Below are positions 1 to 5,892 of a stretch of 8,859 nucleotides of DNA, in pieces. The stretch spans positions 1-8,859 of the forward strand of contig JBAPRR010000350.1 in assembly GCA_049281195.1 (NCBI GenBank). The letters run 5' to 3'. The position numbers and the translations under genes are program-made. Under the pieces are notes generated by a model. That model worked only from the letters and a program-made list of their open reading frames with translations, searched no databases and was not told the origin of the DNA. The first letter of the stretch is position 1. Every line of letters starts with the position of its first letter. This stretch comes from JBAPRR01 sp049281195. Its GTDB lineage: Bacteria; Actinomycetota; Acidimicrobiia; Acidimicrobiales; CAVXTF01.

Positions 1-114
1 GCTTCTTCGACTGCGAACATCAAGCAGACCGTTGCACAGCTCGCCTCAGACTGCGGAGGCAGCAAGGGCCTTAAGAAGCTCACCATCGCCAGTGGTACCT
101 CCACCGGCTTCTGA
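1..114 (+). CDS. 3' end of an unrecognised protein (partial)
   Basis: Frame 1 is open from the first base to a TGA at 112-114 and gives the last 37 residues of a protein that begins outside the window. The visible tail is rich in Ser, Thr, Gly and Lys, contains one Cys, and ends in SGTSTGF. A strong hairpin terminator follows 44 bp later, which supports this as a real gene end. The tail is too short to assign a family. Its small polar composition would fit a secreted or surface protein, but that is only a guess. Confidence 0.55.
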   Translation, partial: ASSTANIKQTVAQLASDCGGSKGLKKLTIASGTSTGF

Positions 115-157
115 GCCTTCGTAACAAAACTCAGTAGTACCGAACAACTGAAGTACT

Positions 158-192
158 GAAAGTGCCCGGCGGATTCCCCGCCGGGCACTTTC
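158..192 (+). terminator. Rho-independent-type terminator hairpin
   Basis: A perfect 15-bp stem is visible: GAAAGTGCCCGGCGG (158-172), loop ATTCC (173-177), and the exact complement at 178-192. The right arm ends in TTTC, so the U-tract is only three bases, as is common in GC-rich genomes. It lies 44 bp after the stop of the partial gene and should end that transcript. The symmetric A/T ends mean it could work in both directions, but no minus-strand gene points at it. Confidence 0.8.
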
Positions 193-447
193 GCGTCCTC
201 ACCTGAGTCGCATGGACGCAGATTTGCGAAGTGTCCGCAACAACAACCGCCACAAACCATGACCTTGTCGAATTGTTGTGCCACGACGACGAGCTGCTGC
301 TCGAAATTGAATTACGTACGTACTGGGTCCGGGGCGAATAAAGTCCGGCACAGAGCGGAATCAGCGGTCGAGTTAGGCAGCACCCGGTGGATGACCCGTA
401 TGGCGAAACGGAGTCATCGCGCCGTCTTGCGCCGGACATGGAGGGTC
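193..447 (+). promoter_or_regulatory. Non-coding leader of the pilZ gene with nested inverted repeats
   Basis: This 255-bp stretch is visibly less GC-rich than the genes around it. An open frame runs through it from an ATG at 259, but the translation is an implausible Cys/Thr-rich then Arg-rich string outside the PilZ domain. Inverted repeats seen are TTGCG/CGCAA (224-228/236-240), CGAGC/GCTCG with loop TGCT (290-294/299-303), a 10-bp palindrome TACGTACGTA (313-322), a 10-bp stem with one bulged A (390-399 with 408-418, loop 400-407), and a 7-bp outer pair GTCCGGC/GCCGGAC (343-349/431-437) enclosing that stem and ending just before the purine-rich GGAGGG at 440-445. I found no convincing -35/-10 pair. 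It may be a structured 5' UTR. It does not match the c-di-GMP-I riboswitch core as I know it. Confidence 0.4.
440..445 (+). promoter_or_regulatory. Shine-Dalgarno-like GGAGGG before the pilZ ATG
   Basis: GGAGGG sits directly upstream of the ATG at 448. It is the best ribosome-binding match in this part of the window, but its spacing (2-3 bases) is shorter than the usual 5-9. It supports starting the PilZ protein at 448 rather than at ATGs 259, 391 or 400. ATG 400 has only a weak GGTGG at 386-390. Confidence 0.4.
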
Positions 448-801
448 ATGGAACTGCGCAGGCGAGCACCACGGGTCGGCACGTCTGGCTGGGTGGGCCG
501 TTTCATAGTGGAAGACGATCCCGAGTCAGGGTGGAGAGACTGTGAGGTTACGGACATATCTCTTCTGGGGCTCGGAGTGGAGCTCTACGGCGATCTGCCC
601 GGCGACATCATCGGGCGCAGATTGGTTGTTCACGTCCAGGGACCGATGGGCAATTCGGTGAGCCTCAGACTGGCCGGTGAGGTGCGGTATCTGGGCAACG
701 GTCGCGGAGGTGGGACACGGGCCGGGCTCGAGTTCGTGGGACTGTCGGACACAGAGCGTGCGATCCTCAAGGCGATGGAAGTCTTGAAAGTCTCATGGTG
801 A
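448..801 (+). CDS. PilZ-domain protein (putative c-di-GMP receptor)
   Basis: This 117-residue protein is essentially one PilZ domain. The N-terminal c-di-GMP-binding motif RxxxR is present (R5 to R9, within LRRRAPRV), and the second motif D/NxSxxG is present as DISLLG (D36, S38, G41). The C-terminal strand pattern RAGLEFVGLS (91-100) is also typical of PilZ domains. With both motifs intact, c-di-GMP binding is likely from family knowledge; the output target is unknown. The domain begins at the fourth residue when ATG 448 is used, as in many single-domain PilZ proteins. The frame is open back to ATG 259 (180 residues), but the extra 63 residues look non-coding. The next gene starts 4 bp after the stop, so the two are probably translated from one mRNA. 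A partner effector, such as a motility, pilus or polysaccharide protein, is not visible nearby. Confidence 0.82.
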   Translation: MELRRRAPRVGTSGWVGRFIVEDDPESGWRDCEVTDISLLGLGVELYGDLPGDIIGRRLVVHVQGPMGNSVSLRLAGEVRYLGNGRGGGTRAGLEFVGLSDTERAILKAMEVLKVSW

Positions 802-805
802 TGAA

Positions 806-1129
806 GTGAAGGTCCGGATGGTGAGCTTCTTCGCCCATACAAAAGAGCTCACTGAGATCCAGCGCCGGGTCCGCGAGGACGCACTCCCCCGCTTCGCCCA
901 GGTGCCCGGCTTCAGGGGGCTGGCGGTCGTCCACTCAGACGGCGACCGCTCGGAGATACTCGTGATGTCGTTGTGGGAGGAGGAGTTGGAGGACTCGGAG
1001 AACATCTCGGAGGCGATCCGCGAGGAGATCGAGAGGATCTCCGGGACGGCGCCGGCGCGCAAGGTGTACGACGTGGACATGGTGACACTGCCGGGCAAAA
1101 ATTTCGGCGAATTCGTCGATCTGGTCTGA
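806..1129 (+). CDS. ABM-like dimeric alpha/beta-barrel protein
   Basis: A 107-residue soluble protein. Its pattern of a first beta strand (residues 2-9), an amphipathic helix (about 13-31), PGFRGLAVV (34-42), the strand ILVMSLWEE (51-59), a second charged helix (60-79) and a last strand (about 86-94) resembles the antibiotic-biosynthesis-monooxygenase (ABM) ferredoxin-like fold, which works as dimers. Such proteins range from small oxygenases to heme-degrading enzymes to proteins with no known activity, so no substrate can be named. The start is taken as GTG 806, 4 bp after the PilZ stop. ATG 818 is a serious alternative because AAGG at 809-812 is well spaced from it, giving a protein four residues shorter. 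The close spacing suggests an operon with the PilZ gene. The region 60-79 is unusually acidic. Confidence 0.65.
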   Translation: MKVRMVSFFAHTKELTEIQRRVREDALPRFAQVPGFRGLAVVHSDGDRSEILVMSLWEEELEDSENISEAIREEIERISGTAPARKVYDVDMVTLPGKNFGEFVDLV

Positions 1130-1207
1130 TCCGATCCCCCCTTCCCGGGCCGCTGGGTCGACCACCGATGATCCAAGGCACCGGCGGTCTGTGCCACAGT
1201 TCTGCTC

Positions 1208-2629
1208 ATGGCTGATGCAGTCGTCGTTGGTTCAGGGCCTAACGGGCTCGCAGCCGCAATTACTCTGGCGAAAGCGGGACTGTCGGTAGAGGTCTTCGAA
1301 GGAGCGAAAACCCCCGGCGGTGGATGCAGGACAGAGGAGCTCACTCTTCCGGGCTTTCATCACGACGTGTGCTCGGCCGTGCACCCGCTACTCATGATGT
1401 CGCCGTTCTTCAAGCAGATGAACGTCGAGCAACTGGGGGTGAAACTGCTGACACCGAAGTACGCGTTCTGCCATCCGCTCGACGGCGGGCGCGTGGGCGC
1501 GGTCTCGATGTCGGTCGACGAGACAGCGTCGGGACTCGGCGCAGACGCCCGCACATACCGGCGCACGTTCCGCCCGCTGGCCAGAAACGCACAAAAAATC
1601 GTCCCCACACTTTTGGAGCCGCTGCGCTCGGTGCCGCGACACCCGTTGGCCATGGGAAAATTCGGAATAGAGGGTCTTTTCCCGGCCCGCACTCTGGCTA
1701 AGCGCTTCACGACCGAAGAAGCACGCGGGATATTCGCCGGCGCCGCGGCGCACTCGATGCTCGAGCTCAACGCTCCACTTACCGGTTCGTTCGGCCTGCT
1801 TTTCACCACGATGGCCCATTCGTCGGGCTGGCCGATCGTGGAAGGCGGAAGCGCACATATCACCGACGCCATGATGTCGGTGATCGAATCGATGGGCGGC
1901 GAGGTCCACACCGGTCACTGGATCAAGAGCCTCGACGAGCTTCCGAAGTCGAAGCTGGTGATGCTCGACGTGACACCGCGCCAGTTCCTGCAAATGGCCA
2001 AGGGCGATCTTCCGCCGCGGTATTCGAGGGCGCTCGAGCACTTCAAGTACGCGTCAGGGGTGTGCAAGGTGGACTGGGTCCTGTCGGGTCCCGTCCCTTG
2101 GACCGCCGAGCAGTGCAGGCAGGCGGGAACGGTGCACGTGGGGGGAACCTTCGACGAGGTGGCCAAGAGCGAGTCCGACGTGGCCGCGGGCCGTCATCCC
2201 GTGCGTCCCTACTGCCTCGTCGCTCAGCCGAGCGTGCTCGACCCCACCCGGGCCCCTGATGGCATGTCCACACTGTGGGCCTACTGCCACGTTCCATCGG
2301 GTTCCAACATCGACATGACCGACAGGATCGAGGCCCAGATCGAGCGGTTCGCTCCGGGCTTTCGCGATCGCATCGTGGCCAAGGCCACCAGGACTGCCGT
2401 AACGACCGAACGGCACAACCCGAACTGCGTGGGGGGCGACGTGTCGGGCGGGCTGGCGAACCTGCGCCAGACACTGTTTCGGCCCACCGTGGCGTGGAAC
2501 AACTACAAAACCCCGATCGACGGGGTCTACCTGTGCTCCGCTTCGACGCCCCCCGGGGGCGGGGTCCACGGAATGTGCGGCTTCAACTCTGCGCGGTCGG
2601 CCCTGCGCCACCTCGGAAAGACGGTCTGA
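1208..2629 (+). CDS. FAD-dependent oxidoreductase, phytoene desaturase/PYROXD2-like
   Basis: A 473-residue flavoprotein. The N-terminus carries the Rossmann dinucleotide-binding motif GSGPNGL (8-14) followed by an acidic residue at the end of the second strand (E31), and then the PGGGCRTEE segment (36-44) seen in phytoene-desaturase-type amine oxidases. WPIVEGGSAHITDAM (208-222) is the family's mid-protein FAD/substrate segment. The C-terminal YLCSASTPPGGGVHG (441-455) is the second flavin-contacting motif. Length is near the family norm, so the gene looks complete. The family oxidises or isomerises carotenoid and other hydrophobic or amine substrates; the substrate here is unknown, and no phytoene synthase or carotenoid gene is in view. 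The 78-bp gap upstream shows no good Shine-Dalgarno sequence, terminator or promoter. It may be read through from the ABM gene or translated by a leaderless mechanism. Confidence 0.85.
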   Translation: MADAVVVGSGPNGLAAAITLAKAGLSVEVFEGAKTPGGGCRTEELTLPGFHHDVCSAVHPLLMMSPFFKQMNVEQLGVKLLTPKYAFCHPLDGGRVGAVSMSVDETASGLGADARTYRRTFRPLARNAQKIVPTLLEPLRSVPRHPLAMGKFGIEGLFPARTLAKRFTTEEARGIFAGAAAHSMLELNAPLTGSFGLLFTTMAHSSGWPIVEGGSAHITDAMMSVIESMGGEVHTGHWIKSLDELPKSKLVMLDVTPRQFLQMAKGDLPPRYSRALEHFKYASGVCKVDWVLSGPVPWTAEQCRQAGTVHVGGTFDEVAKSESDVAAGRHPVRPYCLVAQPSVLDPTRAPDGMSTLWAYCHVPSGSNIDMTDRIEAQIERFAPGFRDRIVAKATRTAVTTERHNPNCVGGDVSGGLANLRQTLFRPTVAWNNYKTPIDGVYLCSASTPPGGGVHGMCGFNSARSALRHLGKTV

Positions 2630-2683
2630 ACCGGCCGCACAGGTGGTGGTGGCGGCTTCACCCAGACACACGGGTCATCACCC

Positions 2684-2712
2684 TTGGAAACGGGGCCTTG
2701 GCCACGTATTTT
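2684..2712 (+). promoter_or_regulatory. Sigma-70-type promoter placed for a leaderless mRNA
   Basis: TTGGAA at 2684-2689 (-35) is separated by exactly 17 bp from TATTTT at 2707-2712 (-10). Transcription normally starts about 7 bases after the -10 box, which falls at the A of the ATG at 2719. There is no Shine-Dalgarno sequence before that ATG. Both facts fit a leaderless transcript, a common arrangement in actinobacteria. The promoter lies in the 89-bp gap after the FAD oxidoreductase gene, so the downstream gene can be expressed independently. Confidence 0.6.
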
Positions 2713-2718
2713 GATCTG

Positions 2719-3723
2719 ATGCGAATCGACGCCTCAGTTACAACGATCTCGTGGATCCCCTCGGAAGCCATCACCGGGATGACCACCAAGATGCCTTTCG
2801 AGAGCGGGATCGCCCATTACGACCAGACCCCTCCCGACGAGTTCGACGACCTGCTGGCGCTGCAGCAAGCCGACCGGTTCCGGTTCGCCAACCGACTGTC
2901 GGGGTGGATCGATGTGCAGAAAGGGAAGATCGTCGGCCACGGGCAGTCGGGCGGCGGCCTCATCGGCTCGACCACGCTTCGGATGGGACCGAAGAGCGTC
3001 GTCTTTCAGGCGGTCTCTCTCGCGGATATCCGCAAGGACCCCGTCGTCACGAAGGACTCGGTCACATTCACCCAGACCGCCGGCGGGCGTACCGGCATGC
3101 CGGCACCGCGGCGGGTGAAGCGCGCTCCGTTCGTACAGTTCGTGGCGCCCTTGGCGTGGACATCCCTCTCGCTCACCATCAACGCCGACGGCACCACGAA
3201 GCACGAGATGACCGGCGCCAGCCCTTTCCCCCGCCACTGGGTCTACGACAGCAACAACAAGCTCTCCCACAAGAGCGGCACCATCGACTTCTCGACCTGG
3301 TACCGGCGGGCGTTCGGCAAGCACAGTCCCTGGGGTGAGCGCGACTCCCCGGCGCTTTCGATGGCGGTCGAGACGGCTCTCGAGCGACAGCTCTCTGAAG
3401 CGCTCATGAACGGCAAGGCCAAGCCACAGATCCGCAAGGTCAAAGCTGGCGTGCTGGTGACCGAAGAGGGCGAAGAGAAAGACGAGCTCTTCTTGGTGCT
3501 CGACGGTGTCGTGCGCATCGAGAAGCGTGGCGAACGGATAGCCGAATTCGGCCCCGGTTCCATGCACGGCGAGAGGGCATTTCTTGAAGGGGGCAAAAGG
3601 ACTGCGACCGTCCGCGCCGTGACACCGTGCACACTGGCGTTCGCGTCTGCGGCGAATTTCGACCGCGAGGCTCTCATGGAGCTGAGAAAGGGCCACCTGA
3701 CTGACGGGCGCGGAGACAAGTGA
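2719..3723 (+). CDS. Cyclic-nucleotide-binding-domain protein with novel N-terminal region
   Basis: A 334-residue soluble protein. The C-terminal part (about 240-315) is a Crp-type cNMP-binding beta barrel: LFLVLDGVVRIEKRGERIAEFGPG (257-280) gives the strand-turn pattern, and the phosphate-binding cassette is intact, with G284-E285 and R294-T295-A296. In this family the Glu contacts the ribose and the Arg the cyclic phosphate, so cAMP or cGMP binding is plausible. No helix-turn-helix follows and the chain ends about 18 residues after the barrel, so it is not a Crp/Fnr transcription factor. Residues 1 to about 215 match no domain I recognise. They contain Gly-rich QSGGGLIGST (76-85) and alternating hydrophobic/polar stretches suggestive of a beta-rich fold. 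There is no signal peptide or membrane segment. The start ATG 2719 coincides with the expected transcription start of the promoter at 2684-2712. The frame is open upstream to 2275, but that part is a shadow of the FAD oxidoreductase gene. Confidence 0.75.
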   Translation: MRIDASVTTISWIPSEAITGMTTKMPFESGIAHYDQTPPDEFDDLLALQQADRFRFANRLSGWIDVQKGKIVGHGQSGGGLIGSTTLRMGPKSVVFQAVSLADIRKDPVVTKDSVTFTQTAGGRTGMPAPRRVKRAPFVQFVAPLAWTSLSLTINADGTTKHEMTGASPFPRHWVYDSNNKLSHKSGTIDFSTWYRRAFGKHSPWGERDSPALSMAVETALERQLSEALMNGKAKPQIRKVKAGVLVTEEGEEKDELFLVLDGVVRIEKRGERIAEFGPGSMHGERAFLEGGKRTATVRAVTPCTLAFASAANFDREALMELRKGHLTDGRGDK

Positions 3724-3784
3724 GGAGCCCACGACTCGCTGTGGATCCTCACAGTGCACTGATTTGGAGATGGTAAGGACAAAC

Positions 3785-3804
3785 TGATCAGCTACGGCTG
3801 ATCA
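3785..3804. terminator. Hairpin between convergent genes, UACG tetraloop
   Basis: A perfect 8-bp stem TGATCAGC (3785-3792) and GCTGATCA (3797-3804) closes the loop TACG. In plus-strand RNA this is C(UACG)G, an unusually stable tetraloop of the UNCG class. It lies between the stop of the cNMP-binding protein (3723) and the stop of the convergent hydrolase (3827), so it can serve as a shared terminator. The following bases are poor in T on the plus strand (TCTGAACAGC) but better on the minus strand (GTTTGTCCTT), so intrinsic termination should be stronger for the minus-strand operon. A weaker 5-bp hairpin, CTGTG/CACAG, lies at 3739-3754. Confidence 0.55.
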
Positions 3805-3826
3805 TCTGAACAGCAGCGGTTAGGCC

Positions 3827-4663
3827 TCAAATAGGAAGGTCGATGACCATCTGCTCGGCCGCGCCCGCTATCTCCACAGAGGTGCGCCTGATCCCAGAGA
3901 GGATGCTGTCGATCTGGTCGTCGGTCCGCGGCGGATCGTGGTGATAGAGGAGAAGTCTCTTCACATCGGAGGCCTCCGCCAGGCCGATCGCATATCCGAT
4001 CGACGAGTGGCCGAATTTCACCTTGTCCGGAAGTTCCTCATCGGTGTACTGGGAGTCGTGGAAGAGGAGATCGCAACTCTGAGTAAGCGTCAGGGCGGCC
4101 GGGTGGTACTCGCCCAGCCCCTCCGGGCCGCCACCGAGGCTGATCGGGCAGTGATCGGACAGGTAGCTGATGACAGAGGTTCCGTCCGACACCCGGAAAC
4201 CGAAAGTCCTCCCGCCCTTGTGTGGTATCTCGAGCGCGAGGACGGTGAAGCCTTCGATCTCGGTGGTGCCCTCTTCCAGGCTGAGGAACCGCCATGCGCC
4301 GTTCAGCTGGCCGGGCGTGATGGGGAAGTACGGCGGCGACATGAAACCCTCGAGTACCTGTTCCGCGTCCCCCTGGGCCGGGATGTAGACGTCCGTGCGG
4401 GCGTCGGCGTTGTCTGCCGAACGGAAGAAGGGGATCCCCTGGGTGTGGTCCCAGTGCAGGTGTCCGAGAAGGATCGAGCCCCGAAACGGTTGACCGTCCA
4501 GCAGGGTGGACACCTGGCGGATGCCGGTGCCTGCGTCAAGGATCAAGCTGGGAGGCTCCCCGTCGTGGGCGACGGCCACACACGAGGTGTGCCCTCCGTA
4601 ACGAACGAACTCCCGCCCCGAGGCGGGTGTCGATCCCCTGACTCCGCAGACGTGGACTCGCAT
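3827..4663 (-). CDS. MBL-fold metallo-hydrolase, PhnP-like (COG1235 type)
   Basis: A 278-residue protein with a complete metallo-beta-lactamase-fold metal site. It has CGVRGSTP (6-13) and RYGGHTSC (21-28), which are typical of the PhnP-like/COG1235 group; DAGTGI (43-48); the HxHxDH motif as HLHWDH (68-73); a further His in EIPHKG (H148); YLSDH (167-171); HDSQYTDEE (202-210) with GHSS (218-221); and a late HHDP (241-244). It should bind two metal ions and cleave a phosphodiester or other ester in the cytoplasm. Family members include cyclic phosphate and cyclic nucleotide phosphodiesterases, but the substrate here cannot be read from the sequence. ATG 4663 is chosen because the conserved fold begins there; the frame stays open to 5206, but that part is a shadow of the chrA gene. 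It follows chrA by 35 bp on the same strand with no visible Shine-Dalgarno sequence, and is the last gene of the minus-strand cluster. Confidence 0.85.
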   Translation of the reverse strand: MRVHVCGVRGSTPASGREFVRYGGHTSCVAVAHDGEPPSLILDAGTGIRQVSTLLDGQPFRGSILLGHLHWDHTQGIPFFRSADNADARTDVYIPAQGDAEQVLEGFMSPPYFPITPGQLNGAWRFLSLEEGTTEIEGFTVLALEIPHKGGRTFGFRVSDGTSVISYLSDHCPISLGGGPEGLGEYHPAALTLTQSCDLLFHDSQYTDEELPDKVKFGHSSIGYAIGLAEASDVKRLLLYHHDPPRTDDQIDSILSGIRRTSVEIAGAAEQMVIDLPI

Positions 4664-4698
4664 ACCGGAGAAGGAGGGTAGTTGCCGTGGCTGAGCGG

Positions 4699-5871
4699 TT
4701 ATGTGACCCCTGCAAGCGCTATCGCCAATCCGACCACCGCCGCCCCGACGAGACCGCTGACAACGCCCTTGCGCAGAGCGAAGAGCCACACCAATACGCC
4801 GCCCAGCACCGCGATCTGCCACAAGTGTTGGAAAGAGGTCCCAAGGGGGATGGACGACCCCGCTATCGCGCCTATGACTGCGGGCCCGGCACCGCCGAGG
4901 AACGACCCGATCGAGGTGACGCTCCTGAGCTTCTCGAAATGGCGTCCTCCGCCGAGGACGAATGCGAACGACGGAGCGAAAGCTATGACCGCGGCGACCA
5001 TCGCACCGGTCACACCGCGCGCCGCGTAGCCGACCACGGCGACGGTCTGGACGACCGGGCCCGGCGTTATCTGGCCCAGGGCCACCGCATACAGGAACTG
5101 CGAGCCGGTCATCCAGTGATAGGTCGACACCGCGTCGTGCTGCATCAGCGGGATGATCACGAAGCCGCCGCCGTAGGAAAGCACGCCCACTTTGAAGGCC
5201 ACCCATGAAAGCGCCCCGAAGCCGCCGGCCACTGCGATGTGCGCGACACCGAAGGGAATGAAAGAGCGCGCTTGCGCCCCAGGGTTCTTCGAGGTGTTGC
5301 GTATGAGGATCTCAGTGACTCCGCACACAACCAGAACGAGCACCAGATATGTGCCGATCACAGATGCGGCGACGGCACCGGCGATGGCATAGACGATCCA
5401 CCTCACCTGTCGGGCGCGGTTCGCGCCGGCGCGGTTGAAGCTGGCCGGGGCGAGGCGCCACGCGGCGTTGATCGCGATGGCAGGCACTGCAGCTCCCGCT
5501 CCGAGCGCGGTGCCGAGGATCCATGTGGCGGGGTGGTGTGCGAGGAAGACAGCCGACAGACCGACTATGAGAACGAGCCCGGGGACGATGAAGCAGATGC
5601 CGCCGACGATGCCCCCGATCGCACCGCGGAGCGTCCACGCGCAGAAGATCGCGAGCTGAGTGGACGCCGGGCCGGGCAGCAGGTTGGTTGCCGAGATTGC
5701 GTCCTCGAACGTGATCGGGTCGATCCAGTTGTTCTCTTCGACGCACATCTGCCGTAAGAGCCTGATGTGCGTCGGTGGTCCCCCGAATCCGATGCACCCG
5801 AGCCACAGCCAGCGTCCCACGATCGTCCTCAAACCGACGGTCGGATGCGGACGGGGGGAAGTGCTGTTCAT
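4699..5871 (-). CDS. chrA: Chromate transporter ChrA, two-domain (long) type
   Basis: A 390-residue, very hydrophobic membrane protein with the duplicated CHR architecture. The first half has the family signature GFGGPP (28-33) and LLPGPAST (64-71). The second half repeats it as SYGGGFVIIPLMQ (232-244) and ITPGPVVQT (268-276). Each half contains several membrane segments, and a hydrophilic Arg/Asn-rich link (about 140-158) lies in between. Length is normal for long-chain ChrA proteins. Characterised members export chromate from the cytoplasm using the proton gradient; many genomic copies have not been tested, so the true substrate here is an inference. The gene begins about 21 bp after the stop of the RibD-family gene and precedes the MBL hydrolase by 35 bp. 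No chromate reductase, ChrB regulator or sulfate-uptake gene is adjacent, and there is no clear Shine-Dalgarno sequence. Confidence 0.92.
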   Translation of the reverse strand: MNSTSPRPHPTVGLRTIVGRWLWLGCIGFGGPPTHIRLLRQMCVEENNWIDPITFEDAISATNLLPGPASTQLAIFCAWTLRGAIGGIVGGICFIVPGLVLIVGLSAVFLAHHPATWILGTALGAGAAVPAIAINAAWRLAPASFNRAGANRARQVRWIVYAIAGAVAASVIGTYLVLVLVVCGVTEILIRNTSKNPGAQARSFIPFGVAHIAVAGGFGALSWVAFKVGVLSYGGGFVIIPLMQHDAVSTYHWMTGSQFLYAVALGQITPGPVVQTVAVVGYAARGVTGAMVAAVIAFAPSFAFVLGGGRHFEKLRSVTSIGSFLGGAGPAVIGAIAGSSIPLGTSFQHLWQIAVLGGVLVWLFALRKGVVSGLVGAAVVGLAIALAGVT

Positions 5872-5892
5872 CGGCCGCTGTTAGTCAGGTTC

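Noticed and set aside
131..159. Inverted repeat TCAGTA...TACTGA before the first terminator, as a possible antiterminator
   Set aside because: Only 6 bp with a long loop, sharing just two bases with the terminator stem, which is too little to argue for alternative folding.
339..365. FliA/WhiG-type promoter starting at TAAAGT
   Set aside because: TAAAGT fits the -35 element, but no GCCGATAA-like -10 occurs at the required spacing.
343..437. c-di-GMP-I (GEMM) riboswitch ahead of the PilZ gene
   Set aside because: The idea is attractive because PilZ binds c-di-GMP, but I cannot find the conserved GGCAAACC and GGACGCAAAGCC-type core segments. Only an unassigned structured leader is claimed.
259..447. 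N-terminal extension of the PilZ protein from ATG 259
   Set aside because: The 63 extra residues are an implausible Cys/Thr- then Arg-rich string, the DNA is AT-richer and full of inverted repeats, and the PilZ domain begins at residue 4 from ATG 448. It cannot be fully excluded without orthologues.
2275..2718. Long N-terminal extension of the cNMP-binding protein's frame
   Set aside because: It overlaps the end of the FAD oxidoreductase gene in another frame, and its translation is Arg/Gly/Pro-rich low-complexity typical of a GC shadow frame. The promoter at 2684-2712 also places the start at 2719.
3740..3753. Crp-like operator TGTG-N6-CACA
   Set aside because: The half-site spacing is two bases shorter than the Crp consensus (TGTG-N8-CACA), and it lies downstream of both convergent genes rather than in a promoter. 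It is better read as a minor hairpin.
2734..3759. 341-residue open frame on the minus strand opposite the cNMP-binding gene
   Set aside because: Rich in Arg, Gly, Val and His with no motif, as expected for the antisense of a GC-biased gene. The plus-strand frame has a clear domain and promoter.
3938..4681. 247-residue plus-strand open frame opposite the MBL gene (and similar plus-strand frames opposite chrA, 4687-5208 and 5239-5757)
   Set aside because: All mirror well-supported minus-strand genes and show no recognisable domain.
4664..5206. 181-residue N-terminal extension of the MBL hydrolase
   Set aside because: It lies wholly over the 3' part of chrA in a different frame. The conserved MBL start motif begins at ATG 4663.
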